Assembly: GCA_017556045.1 (NCBI GenBank)
Contig: JAFZFF010000053.1
Coordinates: 27,201 to 91,200 of the forward strand
Length of the DNA stretch: 64,000 nt
Direction of reading: 5' to 3'
DNA from: Bacteroidaceae bacterium
Lineage (GTDB): Bacteria > Bacteroidota > Bacteroidia > Bacteroidales > Bacteroidaceae
Part shown: in pieces, positions 1 through 7,987 of the stretch
How positions within the stretch are numbered: the first letter of the stretch is position 1
How the letters are laid out: every line of letters begins with the position of its first letter
The notes under the pieces: generated by a model
What the model was told of the DNA's origin: nothing
What the model saw: the letters and a program-made list of their open reading frames with translations, nothing else
The model's database searches: none
Program-made: the position numbers and the translations under genes

Positions 1-345
1 ACATACCACTAAAGTTTGGGGAAGATTCATTCCTTTATATAAGATGGGATATAGACCTTTATGTTCCAATGCCAGGATATGCGCTGGAGGATTAAGTGAT
101 TTTATGACATACGGAATCTGCACATCATCGGGGACATAACGTGAATCAAAACCCACCAAGTGCTTAAAGACTCTGTAATCTTCCCAATATGGCTTTAACC
201 CTAATTTTCCAAAAGTATTCTTAACCCAACTTTTTTCTTCAGAATTTAGGGGAGGAAGGACATCTAAAGCCCTTATGCTCTGCCTACTACTAAGAGACTT
301 ACGTTTCTTATATGTTATAAAATTACAAATAGTTTTTAATATCAT
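1..345 (-). CDS. Sugar-transfer-associated ATP-grasp protein, N-terminal part (cut by window edge)
   Basis: The reading frame is open from an ATG at 345 to the left edge and gives the first 115 residues. The conserved start of ATPgrasp_ST proteins (polysaccharide-cluster ATP-grasp enzymes) can be recognised: a basic N-terminus, a W-Y-x-D-Y stretch near residue 50, then FDSRYVPDD and SLNPPAHILALEHKGLY, followed by LPQT. The ATP-binding core lies outside the window. These enzymes are thought to ligate an acyl or amino group to surface sugars, but substrates are rarely known. It lies 22 bp downstream of the PglD-type acetyltransferase on the same strand, so it is probably the next gene of the operon. 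Confidence 0.6.
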   Translation of the reverse strand, partial: MILKTICNFITYKKRKSLSSRQSIRALDVLPPLNSEEKSWVKNTFGKLGLKPYWEDYRVFKHLVGFDSRYVPDDVQIPYVIKSLNPPAHILALEHKGLYPILYKGMNLPQTLVVC

Positions 346-367
346 AATATTACCCTTTAAACATTAA

Positions 368-1030
368 TCACTCCGCTATTCTTAGGAAACGAGCGGGATT
401 ACCTGCCCAAATTTCCTCATTAGCCACATTCTTTGTCAAAACTGCCCCCATGCCAACAGTTGCATAATCTCCAATAGTCAAATGTTCACGAATAGTAGCA
501 TTCAAGCCCACATGAACACCCTTACCAATATTTAGAAAAGAGCCCACACAAGCATGACTAGAGATATGACAATAATCTCCAATGATATCATCATGTCCGA
601 TATTAGCAGAGTTGAGCACCAAACAGCACTTCCCTAATTTCGTATTAGACGACATCGTTACCAAAGGCATGATAACACACCCCGGAGATAATTTTACATT
701 GGGAGCTACATAGGCTGTAGGATGCACAAATGTAGCAAGCCTATCTTCGGGTATATTGAGATCCTCAATCATTTGAATGCGTTGTTTATTCCCATCAATG
801 CGAAGTATTGCATTAATGAAATAATAGCCTTCATCCAAGAATTTCTTAAAATCCTTTTTAATGCTTCCAACCACCTCAAATGAATCTATGATGGTTCCTA
901 CAGGATTTCCATCATTTAGCAATCCATAGCAGACATACTCGTTATATCCTCTGTTATTAGCATCCAACATTGCATTTGCAATAATTGTACCATTGCCTTC
1001 ACCACCTAATATTAAAACCTTCTTGCTCAT
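368..1030 (-). CDS. PglD/NeuD-type sugar O/N-acetyltransferase
   Basis: The 220-residue protein has the two-part layout of the NeuD/PglD family. An N-terminal Rossmann-like domain opens with VLILGGEGNG (residues 5-14). A left-handed beta-helix of hexapeptide repeats runs from about residue 105 and carries the usual histidines (H146 in NIGHDD and H155). PglD transfers acetyl from acetyl-CoA to UDP-4-amino-sugar. The PglE-like aminotransferase and PglC-like transferase nearby fit a UDP-diacetylbacillosamine-like product. The start overlaps the stop of the upstream ATP-grasp gene as ATGA, which suggests translational coupling. The exact sugar is inferred. Confidence 0.85.
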   Translation of the reverse strand: MSKKVLILGGEGNGTIIANAMLDANNRGYNEYVCYGLLNDGNPVGTIIDSFEVVGSIKKDFKKFLDEGYYFINAILRIDGNKQRIQMIEDLNIPEDRLATFVHPTAYVAPNVKLSPGCVIMPLVTMSSNTKLGKCCLVLNSANIGHDDIIGDYCHISSHACVGSFLNIGKGVHVGLNATIREHLTIGDYATVGMGAVLTKNVANEEIWAGNPARFLRIAE

Positions 1031-2205
1031 ACGGTCAATCGAATCAAATTCTTTGCCTTTTCACACACACCAATTGCCTCAGTCGCACTATCACATTGTG
1101 CAATAACGAAACCGCAACGATCAAGACTGCTATGGATTTCAGTCACTTCATCACCTACATTCTTGGTAAAAGCAATTTCCTGTACCCCCTCAACAGCCTT
1201 TGCCTCTTCTACACCCTCAATAGCAGAAACTATTCCACATGGAGCATCAAAGAAACGGATAGCACTACCCTTCTGCAAAGTTGGGGTAATATCAGGAGTC
1301 AATCCCAACGACACATCAATAGTCGCCTTTATCATATCAACACCCGTCGATAATGGCACAAGATGTGTAGTGATACAATCCCCCCCCATACGAGCACCCA
1401 ACTCCACCATCTTAGGACCAGTAGGAGTCAACTTAATTTCCACATGTGAAGGGCCACAATTGATACCAACGCTTTTCACCGCACGGCATGCCAAGTCCTT
1501 AATCTTCTCCACATCTTCTGTGGGAAGCATCGATGGTTGGTTATGCCCCATCTCCACGAAATAAGGAGCGCCTGTAGTCAATTTGTCGGTAACCTGTAAC
1601 ACATGCGGCTCACCATCGACTACCATCACCTCTACACTCACCTCCGGGCCAGTCATATACTCTTCAAGTATCACCAATCCGCCACGTGACTGAGATACAC
1701 TATATTGATAAGCCTCAATCAGTTGATCAGCAGAGTTCACCAACATCACACCACGGCTACCCGCATTGTCAGTAGGCTTTAATATACATGGATAGGTCAA
1801 GTGTGGTAACAACGCATTGAGCACCGTCACATTATCTATTATATAGAACCAAGGAGACTCTACATCATGTGCCTTGAAAGCCTTTATCATCTCGCCTTTA
1901 TCGGTCGATTTGATTGCTGTATCCATAGATATACCAGGTAATCCAAGACGTGATGTAGCGGCAGCAATTGAGCGCATGGGCATATCCGTTGCCAAGGTCA
2001 TGATACCATCAGGCTTAAACTCTTCGGCGACCTTGCATATTGCTTCAATATCTATAGTACTAGCATTATAAAACTCATCAGCGTAGGGTATACCCACAGC
2101 ATTCGGATTAAAATCAGCCACTGCCACGTAGTGTCCCATTTCTTTGGCTTTCTTAATAGCGGGCAGCTGGAGTATCGATGCTCCTATTATCAATAACCTC
2201 TTCAT
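1027..2205 (-). CDS. ATP-grasp carboxylate-amine ligase of the polysaccharide locus
   Basis: The product has 392 residues from the ATG at 2205, chosen because MKRLLIIGAS begins the pre-ATP-grasp Rossmann fold and leaves a 1-bp gap to the previous gene; a longer frame would run into that gene. The ATP-grasp core includes PCILKPTDNAGSRGV (ATP-binding lysine), EEYMTGPEVSVE and the metal-binding MVELGARMGGD. Family members join a carboxylate to an amine through an acyl phosphate. In PglC/PglD/PglE-type clusters such a gene often lies between the transferase and the acetyltransferase and may add an amino-acyl group to the 4-amino sugar. The substrate cannot be read from the sequence. Confidence 0.8.
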   Translation of the reverse strand: MKRLLIIGASILQLPAIKKAKEMGHYVAVADFNPNAVGIPYADEFYNASTIDIEAICKVAEEFKPDGIMTLATDMPMRSIAAATSRLGLPGISMDTAIKSTDKGEMIKAFKAHDVESPWFYIIDNVTVLNALLPHLTYPCILKPTDNAGSRGVMLVNSADQLIEAYQYSVSQSRGGLVILEEYMTGPEVSVEVMVVDGEPHVLQVTDKLTTGAPYFVEMGHNQPSMLPTEDVEKIKDLACRAVKSVGINCGPSHVEIKLTPTGPKMVELGARMGGDCITTHLVPLSTGVDMIKATIDVSLGLTPDITPTLQKGSAIRFFDAPCGIVSAIEGVEEAKAVEGVQEIAFTKNVGDEVTEIHSSLDRCGFVIAQCDSATEAIGVCEKAKNLIRLTV

Positions 2206-2206
2206 A

Positions 2207-2818
2207 TTATTTCTTATAACTTTGTGCTGTATTGATATTCTTTCTGGCAATTACTGAATAGAATGTTTGGAATATAATCTTTATATCCATCCAAAAACTT
2301 ACATTCTCTGCATAGTAACCATCCCACTTGAATTTTTCTTCGCTTGTAATTGAATTACGGAAATAGGCCTGCGCATATCCTGTAACACCAGGCTTTACCA
2401 TGAAGCTTTTCTTCATATATTCGGGCAACCCATTAGCATATTTCTCTGGCACGTACAACTTGGGACGTGGACCAATAAAGCTAATATCTCCCTTCAAAAC
2501 ATTCAAGAACTGTGGGAACTCATCCAGCGATGTCTTACGCATAAAACGGCCGATGGGTGTCACGCGTGGGTCATTGTCTGAGTTGAATGTGCTCCCATCA
2601 GGATTCTTCAGGTCAGGCGAATTCACATACATCGAGCGCAGCTTAAACATCTTAAAGGGCTTATAGTCCTTTCCTGCACGCTGGGCATTGTAAAACACTG
2701 GTCCACGGTCTGTAAAGTATATTATCGGAGCAAATATGATAATTACCAACAACACGAATGGCAACGCAACCAGTCCGATACATATATCAATCAGTCTCTT
2801 AAAGAAATGTTTATACAT
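2207..2818 (-). CDS. PglC-type undecaprenyl-phosphate sugar-phosphate transferase
   Basis: This is a compact (203 aa) monotopic phosphoglycosyl transferase, starting at MYKHFFKRL. It has one hydrophobic re-entrant segment (about residues 11-35), the KLRSM motif, the catalytic Asp-Glu pair (D99, E100 in SLDEFPQ) and the GPRP motif (116-119). It moves a sugar-1-phosphate from UDP-sugar to undecaprenyl phosphate on the cytoplasmic face and so starts repeat-unit assembly. The short length matches PglC rather than the longer WbaP/WcaJ type. The bacillosamine-like genes around it predict a diacetamido sugar as first residue. The upstream extension of the frame runs into repeats and was not used. 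Confidence 0.9.
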   Translation of the reverse strand: MYKHFFKRLIDICIGLVALPFVLLVIIIFAPIIYFTDRGPVFYNAQRAGKDYKPFKMFKLRSMYVNSPDLKNPDGSTFNSDNDPRVTPIGRFMRKTSLDEFPQFLNVLKGDISFIGPRPKLYVPEKYANGLPEYMKKSFMVKPGVTGYAQAYFRNSITSEEKFKWDGYYAENVSFWMDIKIIFQTFYSVIARKNINTAQSYKK

Positions 2819-2866
2819 AGTTTTAATATTTAAGACGTTAACCTTAACGTTAAATTTATTTGCTGA

Positions 2867-2945
2867 ACACGAATTGCACAAATAACACGAAATAGATTAT
2901 TGTGCAAAGAATAGATTCGTCAGATTCGAGAGATTCGTGTTCGTC
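2867..2945. repeat. Period-9 ATTCGTG-type arrays, inverted then direct
   Basis: Two short arrays lie here. At 2867-2893 the unit reads ACACGAA (the reverse complement of TTCGTGT) with a 9-bp period; at 2913-2945 three AGATTCGNN units stand in the other direction. Together they form an imperfect inverted pair at the 3' side of the GxxExxY gene. A matching array follows at 3340-3371 on the gene's 5' side. Confidence 0.75.
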
Positions 2946-2953
2946 ATATTATC

Positions 2954-3325
2954 TTATAATACTTTACGCTCCCACTCCAAACCATCAGAATTGCCAAAGT
3001 TTATCAGTATTCCTAACTTACTTTTGGTTGCTCGGATGTAATTGTATAATTGAGCGCGATGCGAATCCACTAAAGCAGACACAGCTTTCAGTTCCACAAT
3101 AATGCATCCATAACACACAAAGTCTGCTTTATACTTTTGTTCAAGAGGTTCTCCTTTGTAACAAATCGTAAGTTCCTTCTCACGTTCATAAGGAATCCCC
3201 CGAGAAAGAAATTCTCTTTCAAGAGCTTCTTGATATACTGCTTCAAGAAAACCATGCCCAAACTGGTTGAATACCTCCATTGCAGCACCAATAATCTTAT
3301 AGCTTTCTCCTTTATATATAATCAT
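2954..3325 (-). CDS. GxxExxY family protein (PDDEXK-nuclease-like)
   Basis: The 123-residue protein matches the GxxExxY family: GHGFLEAVYQEAL near residues 23-35 carries the name-giving G-x2-E-x2-Y. A PDDEXK-like core follows (KADFVCYGCIIVELKA, with D68 and the E-x-K pair). The C-terminus ends GLEWERKVL, typical of full-length members. The family is widespread in Bacteroidetes and its function is unknown; a nuclease-like fold is established from family comparison, activity is not. The gene sits alone inside the polysaccharide operon, flanked by 9-bp arrays, and interrupts an otherwise conserved PglE-PglC order. This looks like insertion rather than pathway membership. Confidence 0.88.
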   Translation of the reverse strand: MIIYKGESYKIIGAAMEVFNQFGHGFLEAVYQEALEREFLSRGIPYEREKELTICYKGEPLEQKYKADFVCYGCIIVELKAVSALVDSHRAQLYNYIRATKSKLGILINFGNSDGLEWERKVL

Positions 3326-3339
3326 ACACTATAAAAATG

Positions 3340-3371
3340 ATTCATTCGTGCTATTCGTGTAATTCGTGTTC
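3340..3371. repeat. Period-9 ATTCGTG array, 5' flank of GxxExxY gene
   Basis: Three ATTCGTGNN units run on the plus strand with a 9-bp period, in the same direction as the array at 2913-2945. The small gene is therefore bracketed by direct copies of the same array. Confidence 0.75.
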
Positions 3372-3385
3372 AAAATTTCAAATAA

Positions 3386-4582
3386 CTATTTGCTTATTAT
3401 CTCCACAAAGTTCTCAATCACATAGTCTACCTGTTCGTCTGTCATGCAAGTGTTGAGCGGCAATGACACCTCGTTGCGATAGTGATCGTATGCATTGGGA
3501 TAATCCGCAATATCAAAACCAAGGTTTCTATAAGCTGTCATCATGGGCAGCGGCTTATAGTGTACATTACAAGCAATCTCACGACGCGCCATCTCCGTGA
3601 TAACCTCATTACGATACTCCACATCCTTGCCCAGTAGACGTACGAAATAGAGGTGGCCACTCGAAGCATGGTCGTCACCGTAGTGATCCAGCACCTCCAC
3701 GTTCAGGTCCTTCAGCGCAGCATCGAAGCGCTCGATGATCTCTCTGCGGCGAACCAGCATCTGCGGATAGCGTTCAAACTGCTTCAAGCCAATAGCCGCC
3801 ATGATGTCTGTCATGTTGCACTTGAAGGCAGGCGACACGATGTCGTACTCCCAAGCACCGAGCTGAGTCTTCGCCAAGGCATCCTTATTCTGTCCGTGCA
3901 GTGAGAGCAATTGGAACTGTTTGTATATCCATTCATTGTCAATACCCTCAATATTGCGCCATGTCACCGCACCACCCTCAGCAGTCGTAAGGTTCTTCAC
4001 AGCATGGAATGAGAAGCTGGTGAAGTCAGCAATCTCACCACACATCAGCCCCTTGCGCTGTGCGCCAAAGGCATGAGCCGCATCGGCCATCACCATTACG
4101 CGACCGATGGCACGCTGTAGGTCGTTGGCCGGACGGAATAGATGCTTTTTGCTCTCTACGGCAGCAAACACCTTGTCGTAGTCACATACGATACCTGCCA
4201 AATCTACAGGTATGATAACCTTGGTGCGCTCAGTGATAGCATCGGCCAACTTCGTGTAGTCCATCTCGAAAGAGTCGGGCGCGGTATCCACCATTACCAC
4301 CTTGGCACCCACGTGACAAGTCACACTTGCCGTAGCAGTATAGGTATAAGCGCAAGTGATTACCTCATCACCAGGCCCAACCTCAAGGAGACGGAGCACC
4401 AACTCCATACATGCCGTAGCCGAGTTGAGACACACCGCCTTCTCGGTATGACAATAAGCTGCTATCAGCTTTTCAAACTCTTTGGTACGAGGACCTGTGG
4501 TAATCCATCCAGAACGGATAGCTTCACACACCTCACTAACCTCCAACTCACTCATATCGGGGGGAGAAAATGGAACTTTCAT
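3386..4582 (-). CDS. DegT/DnrJ/EryC1/StrS aminotransferase, PglE-like
   Basis: This is a full-length (398 aa) fold-type I PLP aminotransferase of nucleotide sugars. The visible hallmarks are SGWITTGPRTKEFE near the N-terminus, the cofactor segment ADAAHAFGA (166-174) and the Schiff-base lysine K196 in SFHAVKNLTTAEGG. It would transfer an amino group from glutamate to a UDP-4-keto-6-deoxy sugar. That keto sugar would come from the CapD/PglF-type dehydratase encoded at 23-25 kb, and the PglD-like enzyme would then acetylate the product. A region around residues 140-160 (SKKHLFRPANDLQ) is longer than in many relatives. Confidence 0.9.
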   Translation of the reverse strand: MKVPFSPPDMSELEVSEVCEAIRSGWITTGPRTKEFEKLIAAYCHTEKAVCLNSATACMELVLRLLEVGPGDEVITCAYTYTATASVTCHVGAKVVMVDTAPDSFEMDYTKLADAITERTKVIIPVDLAGIVCDYDKVFAAVESKKHLFRPANDLQRAIGRVMVMADAAHAFGAQRKGLMCGEIADFTSFSFHAVKNLTTAEGGAVTWRNIEGIDNEWIYKQFQLLSLHGQNKDALAKTQLGAWEYDIVSPAFKCNMTDIMAAIGLKQFERYPQMLVRRREIIERFDAALKDLNVEVLDHYGDDHASSGHLYFVRLLGKDVEYRNEVITEMARREIACNVHYKPLPMMTAYRNLGFDIADYPNAYDHYRNEVSLPLNTCMTDEQVDYVIENFVEIISK

Positions 4583-4798
4583 AATGATTTAATTAATTAG
4601 GGACAGTCATTTAAGAGAGGTTCTATAAAAACGATTTATCATTAACGAGCAGCTAGAACCTCATTAAGCCTGCTGATAATGTAATTTGTTTGTATAAATT
4701 TAGTGTAACCTTTTCGAGCAGCTCACATAAACCTCAACATTTTTTAGCGAAGTTTCACGCGCCCAACAGATTATCACCTATTTAACTAAACACACAAC

Positions 4799-4999
4799 CT
4801 ACCAGAAGTGACATCTGAAAATTTGGAGTCCAATGATTCCAAACACATACTCCACACGCCAACGTATCCTAAACTTCTCTCAATTGTTTCGCTTTTGTCC
4901 ATCGGTCAATGGATGCCCTTGGAAAGCCTTTTCGCAGATTAAGACAGTCATTTTTATAGAAAAGGCCTTCACTGTACCCATAAAACCAGCGTCAAAATA
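4799..4999 (-). pseudogene. IS5-family transposase remnant (C-terminal part)
   Basis: Translated on the minus strand, this gene-free stretch gives YFDAGFMG, then ICEKAFQGHPLTDGQK, an in-frame TGA, and EKFRIRWRVEYVFGII before a final stop. This order matches the C-terminal DDE domain of IS5-type transposases, which have a D-A/S-x-Y/F-x-G motif, an ICEKG..HPLT..QK segment and a K-x-R-x-R-x-VEHVFG motif. The in-frame stop and the missing N-terminal two thirds show that it is dead. The rest of 4583-5039 is AT-rich and shows no other gene. Confidence 0.65.
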
Positions 5000-5039
5000 T
5001 ATTTTTAACCAAAGACAGAATTAAACTGCAAGAGTTTTG

Positions 5040-6152
5040 TCATTTAATCCCATTCCAAACCTCACACATCCTATTCCAAACTACTGGCATAGAATACATC
5101 TCTCTAACTCTCAATGCAGCGCTTATTCCACATGATTTTGCATAATTCAAATCTGCCAACATGCGCAAAATAGCATTACGTAGCCCTTTCACATCTCGCG
5201 GAGCAACACAGATTCCACAATAATCCCCATTCTTACAGTCCAACATTTCAGGGATAGCGCCGACATTAGTTGTCACAATGGGGCATCCACATGCCATACT
5301 TTCTAAGATTACATTTGGAAAGCCCTCTGTATATGTAGGCAAAGCAAATACGGCACAAGTGCACATCTCCTTGATGACATCCTCTGCAGACAGATTTCCT
5401 GCAAATTCCACCCAATCATCCGCATTATATTCACTTGCAAAAGATTGAAGTTCATTTACTATCGCACTGCATCCCATACCCAAAATCCGTAATTTTATAT
5501 TGGGAATCTCGCCACATGCCTCAATTAACTCATATATTCCCTTAGTCTTAACAATGTGCCCCACAAATAACACAACATTCTCAGAGCGAGAAAGTGTTGA
5601 ATACTGACAGACTAATTTCTCGGTCACAGAAGATAAAGGATTAGGGAGATATTCCACATTATATATTTCTTGCTGCAACAAAGCTTCATAGGATAACTGG
5701 TCTATTACTATGAGCCGAGTAGCATATCTTGCCACAATCTTTAATATTGTCCACTCCCATCCATTCTTCACAATAACTTCAGGAATTCTTCCAAAATGAA
5801 AATGAATAATAGATGGGATATTCATTTTACACAATATCCTCACACACAGATAATCCTTGAATAAACTCAACGAAGCGCTTGATGCTATATGGACTACATC
5901 GTAATGCTTTTTCTTAATTTTCTTTTTTAACTCATTAATGATTCGCAAATATTCCGAGGCTCCACTATAAACTCTCTTAAAAAAAGAATTGCCTCCACCC
6001 ACATAAAATTTCCGGTCCATAGGCAGAATTTCAAGGTAAACGTCATCAGCCCCACACTTTTTATAATATTCAAAAATATGTGAAGAACACCTTGCAATAC
6101 CACTACCTGTTGATAAATCAAAAGGAGTACAGTATAATATCCGTTTTTGCAT
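5040..6152 (-). CDS. GT4-family glycosyltransferase
   Basis: The 370-residue protein has the GT-B layout of group 1 glycosyltransferases. The N-terminal half contains the acceptor domain and the C-terminal half the nucleotide-sugar domain, with VGHIVKTKGIYELIEAC (phosphate loop region) and an EX7E motif in EGFPNVILESMACG (about residues 276-289). It transfers a sugar with retention of configuration to the growing lipid-linked repeat unit at the cytoplasmic face of the inner membrane. Donor and linkage cannot be read. It lies 3 bp downstream of the acyltransferase gene and is part of the AT-rich serotype-specific core. Confidence 0.85.
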   Translation of the reverse strand: MQKRILYCTPFDLSTGSGIARCSSHIFEYYKKCGADDVYLEILPMDRKFYVGGGNSFFKRVYSGASEYLRIINELKKKIKKKHYDVVHIASSASLSLFKDYLCVRILCKMNIPSIIHFHFGRIPEVIVKNGWEWTILKIVARYATRLIVIDQLSYEALLQQEIYNVEYLPNPLSSVTEKLVCQYSTLSRSENVVLFVGHIVKTKGIYELIEACGEIPNIKLRILGMGCSAIVNELQSFASEYNADDWVEFAGNLSAEDVIKEMCTCAVFALPTYTEGFPNVILESMACGCPIVTTNVGAIPEMLDCKNGDYCGICVAPRDVKGLRNAILRMLADLNYAKSCGISAALRVREMYSMPVVWNRMCEVWNGIK

Positions 6153-6155
6153 ATA

Positions 6156-6764
6156 TTATCTCACTAATGATTGATGGATTTGCTCAAGATATTCCCTAGA
6201 CAGCCTTTGCTCTAGTGGATATAACTTCTGCTCATGCTCTAGTATTTGTTGCACACTCCAGTACATCTTAATTACTCTCGCTGGTACACCACCTGCAATA
6301 CAGTATGGCGGAATATCCCGATTGCATACTGCTTGTGCTGCAATTGTACACCCACGCCCAATAGTAACACCCGACAAAATAGTTACATTACTACCAATCC
6401 AAACATCTTCTTCTATGGTTACATTGCTATCGTATCCTTTGGGCTTATCGGCATCTGTTATATCAGACACATATTTTCCTATAATTCTTGCGTGGTTACC
6501 AGAATGGATGGTAAGCCCCTCAGCTACGGCCGTATGACCCTTAAAAACAACCTTTGCATTGGGAGTAGAAATAAAACTATTCGGTCCAATCCCCACATTA
6601 TCATAAATAAAAATATTTTCCAGATGCATTGTATAGGGTGGAGTAATCCTCACATTTTCCCCCAAATATCCAAACTTAGAAGGACAAGCAGAGAAATAAC
6701 TTGTCCATAGTCTCCATAATCCCCTTACGAAATGATTGCCCTTAATATTTTGAATCAATGACAT
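6156..6764 (-). CDS. Hexapeptide-repeat acyltransferase
   Basis: The 202-residue protein shows a left-handed beta-helix typical of WcaF/CapG-like and maltose/galactoside acetyltransferases: ENIFIYDNVGIGPNSFI, a catalytic histidine region TIHSGNHARIIG, then DVWIGSNVTILSGVTIGRGCTIAAQAV and the closing GGVPARVIK. It probably O-acetylates a sugar of the repeat unit using acetyl-CoA. The C-terminal 40 residues form a helical tail. It lies between two glycosyltransferases with gaps of 3 and 7 bp, so it is co-transcribed. Confidence 0.85.
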   Translation of the reverse strand: MSLIQNIKGNHFVRGLWRLWTSYFSACPSKFGYLGENVRITPPYTMHLENIFIYDNVGIGPNSFISTPNAKVVFKGHTAVAEGLTIHSGNHARIIGKYVSDITDADKPKGYDSNVTIEEDVWIGSNVTILSGVTIGRGCTIAAQAVCNRDIPPYCIAGGVPARVIKMYWSVQQILEHEQKLYPLEQRLSREYLEQIHQSLVR

Positions 6765-6771
6765 AGTATAA

Positions 6772-7866
6772 TTAATTTACAAATTCATGATTATTTGCGA
6801 ATAAATCAATATATTTGTTTGCCGTTATGTTAATAGAGTATTTTTGCTCGAAAGTATTAACTGCGTTCTTTGACAGTTCCTCTTTTTGGGTTGATTCCAG
6901 TTTCACAAAGCGTTTAAACACCTGATAATATGCATCCACGGAAGTACCTTCAGCCAAAAGTCCATTTACCTCATCTTCAATCATATTAACACATCCTCCA
7001 ACTGGCGTTGTAATAGGTATACAACCAACTGAAAAAGCTTCAATTATAGAAATAGGCATACCTTCCCACAATGAAGCTAAACAGAAAGCATCACAAATAC
7101 TCATAAAGGCTCTTGGATTTCTTTGCTCACCAAGATAAATGATGTTATCAAAGAAATAAGGTTTCAATAGATTAAAAATTTGCTCATTCGCATTCCGACC
7201 AATCAATAGTAAACGCGCACGAACACCATCATCCAAAAGTCTTTTAAATGCTTTAAGCAATGTCATTTGATTCTTAACAGGCTGTATACTTGCAACATGA
7301 ACAAACAAAAAGTCTACATCCTTTCTTAATTCATGTTGTGAATCAATCCTTTCTGGTTGATATTCAGAACAACCATTAGGAATTAAATTGCCAGTTCTTC
7401 CATAAAACAAATCAAAACTCTTCTCAGACTCTTCTGAGATTGTAATTGGGGTTACCAAATTCATCTTAAATAAGAATTTTCTAATAATCTTATGTATTCC
7501 CCCACCAGCTTCCAACTTGGCATCACTATGTATCGTCGCGTAATAGTCACACTTCCGATATAATAAGACGACAAGAATTAAATAAGTAATTGAGCCAATA
7601 TGCGCATGTACGACGTCAGGCTTTTCTTTTTTAACATATCTATACAAGCGATACAAACATTTTATATCAAACCCCATCTTCTTTCCTAACGACTGTTTAT
7701 TAACCTTTTTGCTAATAAAACTATAAAAAAAATCATCTGAACTTAGTTCAAATAAAGTGACCAAGGAACATTCATTGCCTCTTTCGGAAAGTTCATTTAT
7801 TAAATCCACCACAAATTTTTCGGCCCCGCCTGAATGGAGATTGGGTATTATTTCTACTATCTTCAT
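6772..7866 (-). CDS. GT4-family glycosyltransferase
   Basis: The 364-residue GT-B enzyme begins with PNLHSGGAEKFVVDL (residues 8-22), the glycine-rich acceptor loop common to polysaccharide GT4 enzymes. It carries VASIQPVKNQMTLLKAF near 190-207 and an EX7E motif at E268-E276. It would add one sugar to the undecaprenyl-linked intermediate. The low GC, shared with its neighbours, supports horizontal acquisition of the locus core. Confidence 0.87.
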   Translation of the reverse strand: MKIVEIIPNLHSGGAEKFVVDLINELSERGNECSLVTLFELSSDDFFYSFISKKVNKQSLGKKMGFDIKCLYRLYRYVKKEKPDVVHAHIGSITYLILVVLLYRKCDYYATIHSDAKLEAGGGIHKIIRKFLFKMNLVTPITISEESEKSFDLFYGRTGNLIPNGCSEYQPERIDSQHELRKDVDFLFVHVASIQPVKNQMTLLKAFKRLLDDGVRARLLLIGRNANEQIFNLLKPYFFDNIIYLGEQRNPRAFMSICDAFCLASLWEGMPISIIEAFSVGCIPITTPVGGCVNMIEDEVNGLLAEGTSVDAYYQVFKRFVKLESTQKEELSKNAVNTFEQKYSINITANKYIDLFANNHEFVN

Positions 7867-7987
7867 CTTCTACAACTATTTTGTTTTATCATAACACACT
7901 AAACACTTCCTCTCTTTTTACAAACAACAAGAGAAACATTTTACATTGCTGTATTAAAGAAAGACATGTAAAGCGGATTTTCCGATA

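Noticed and set aside
3088-3334. Open frames on both strands overlapping the GxxExxY gene
   Set aside because: They are shadows; only the 2954-3325 frame gives a recognisable protein.
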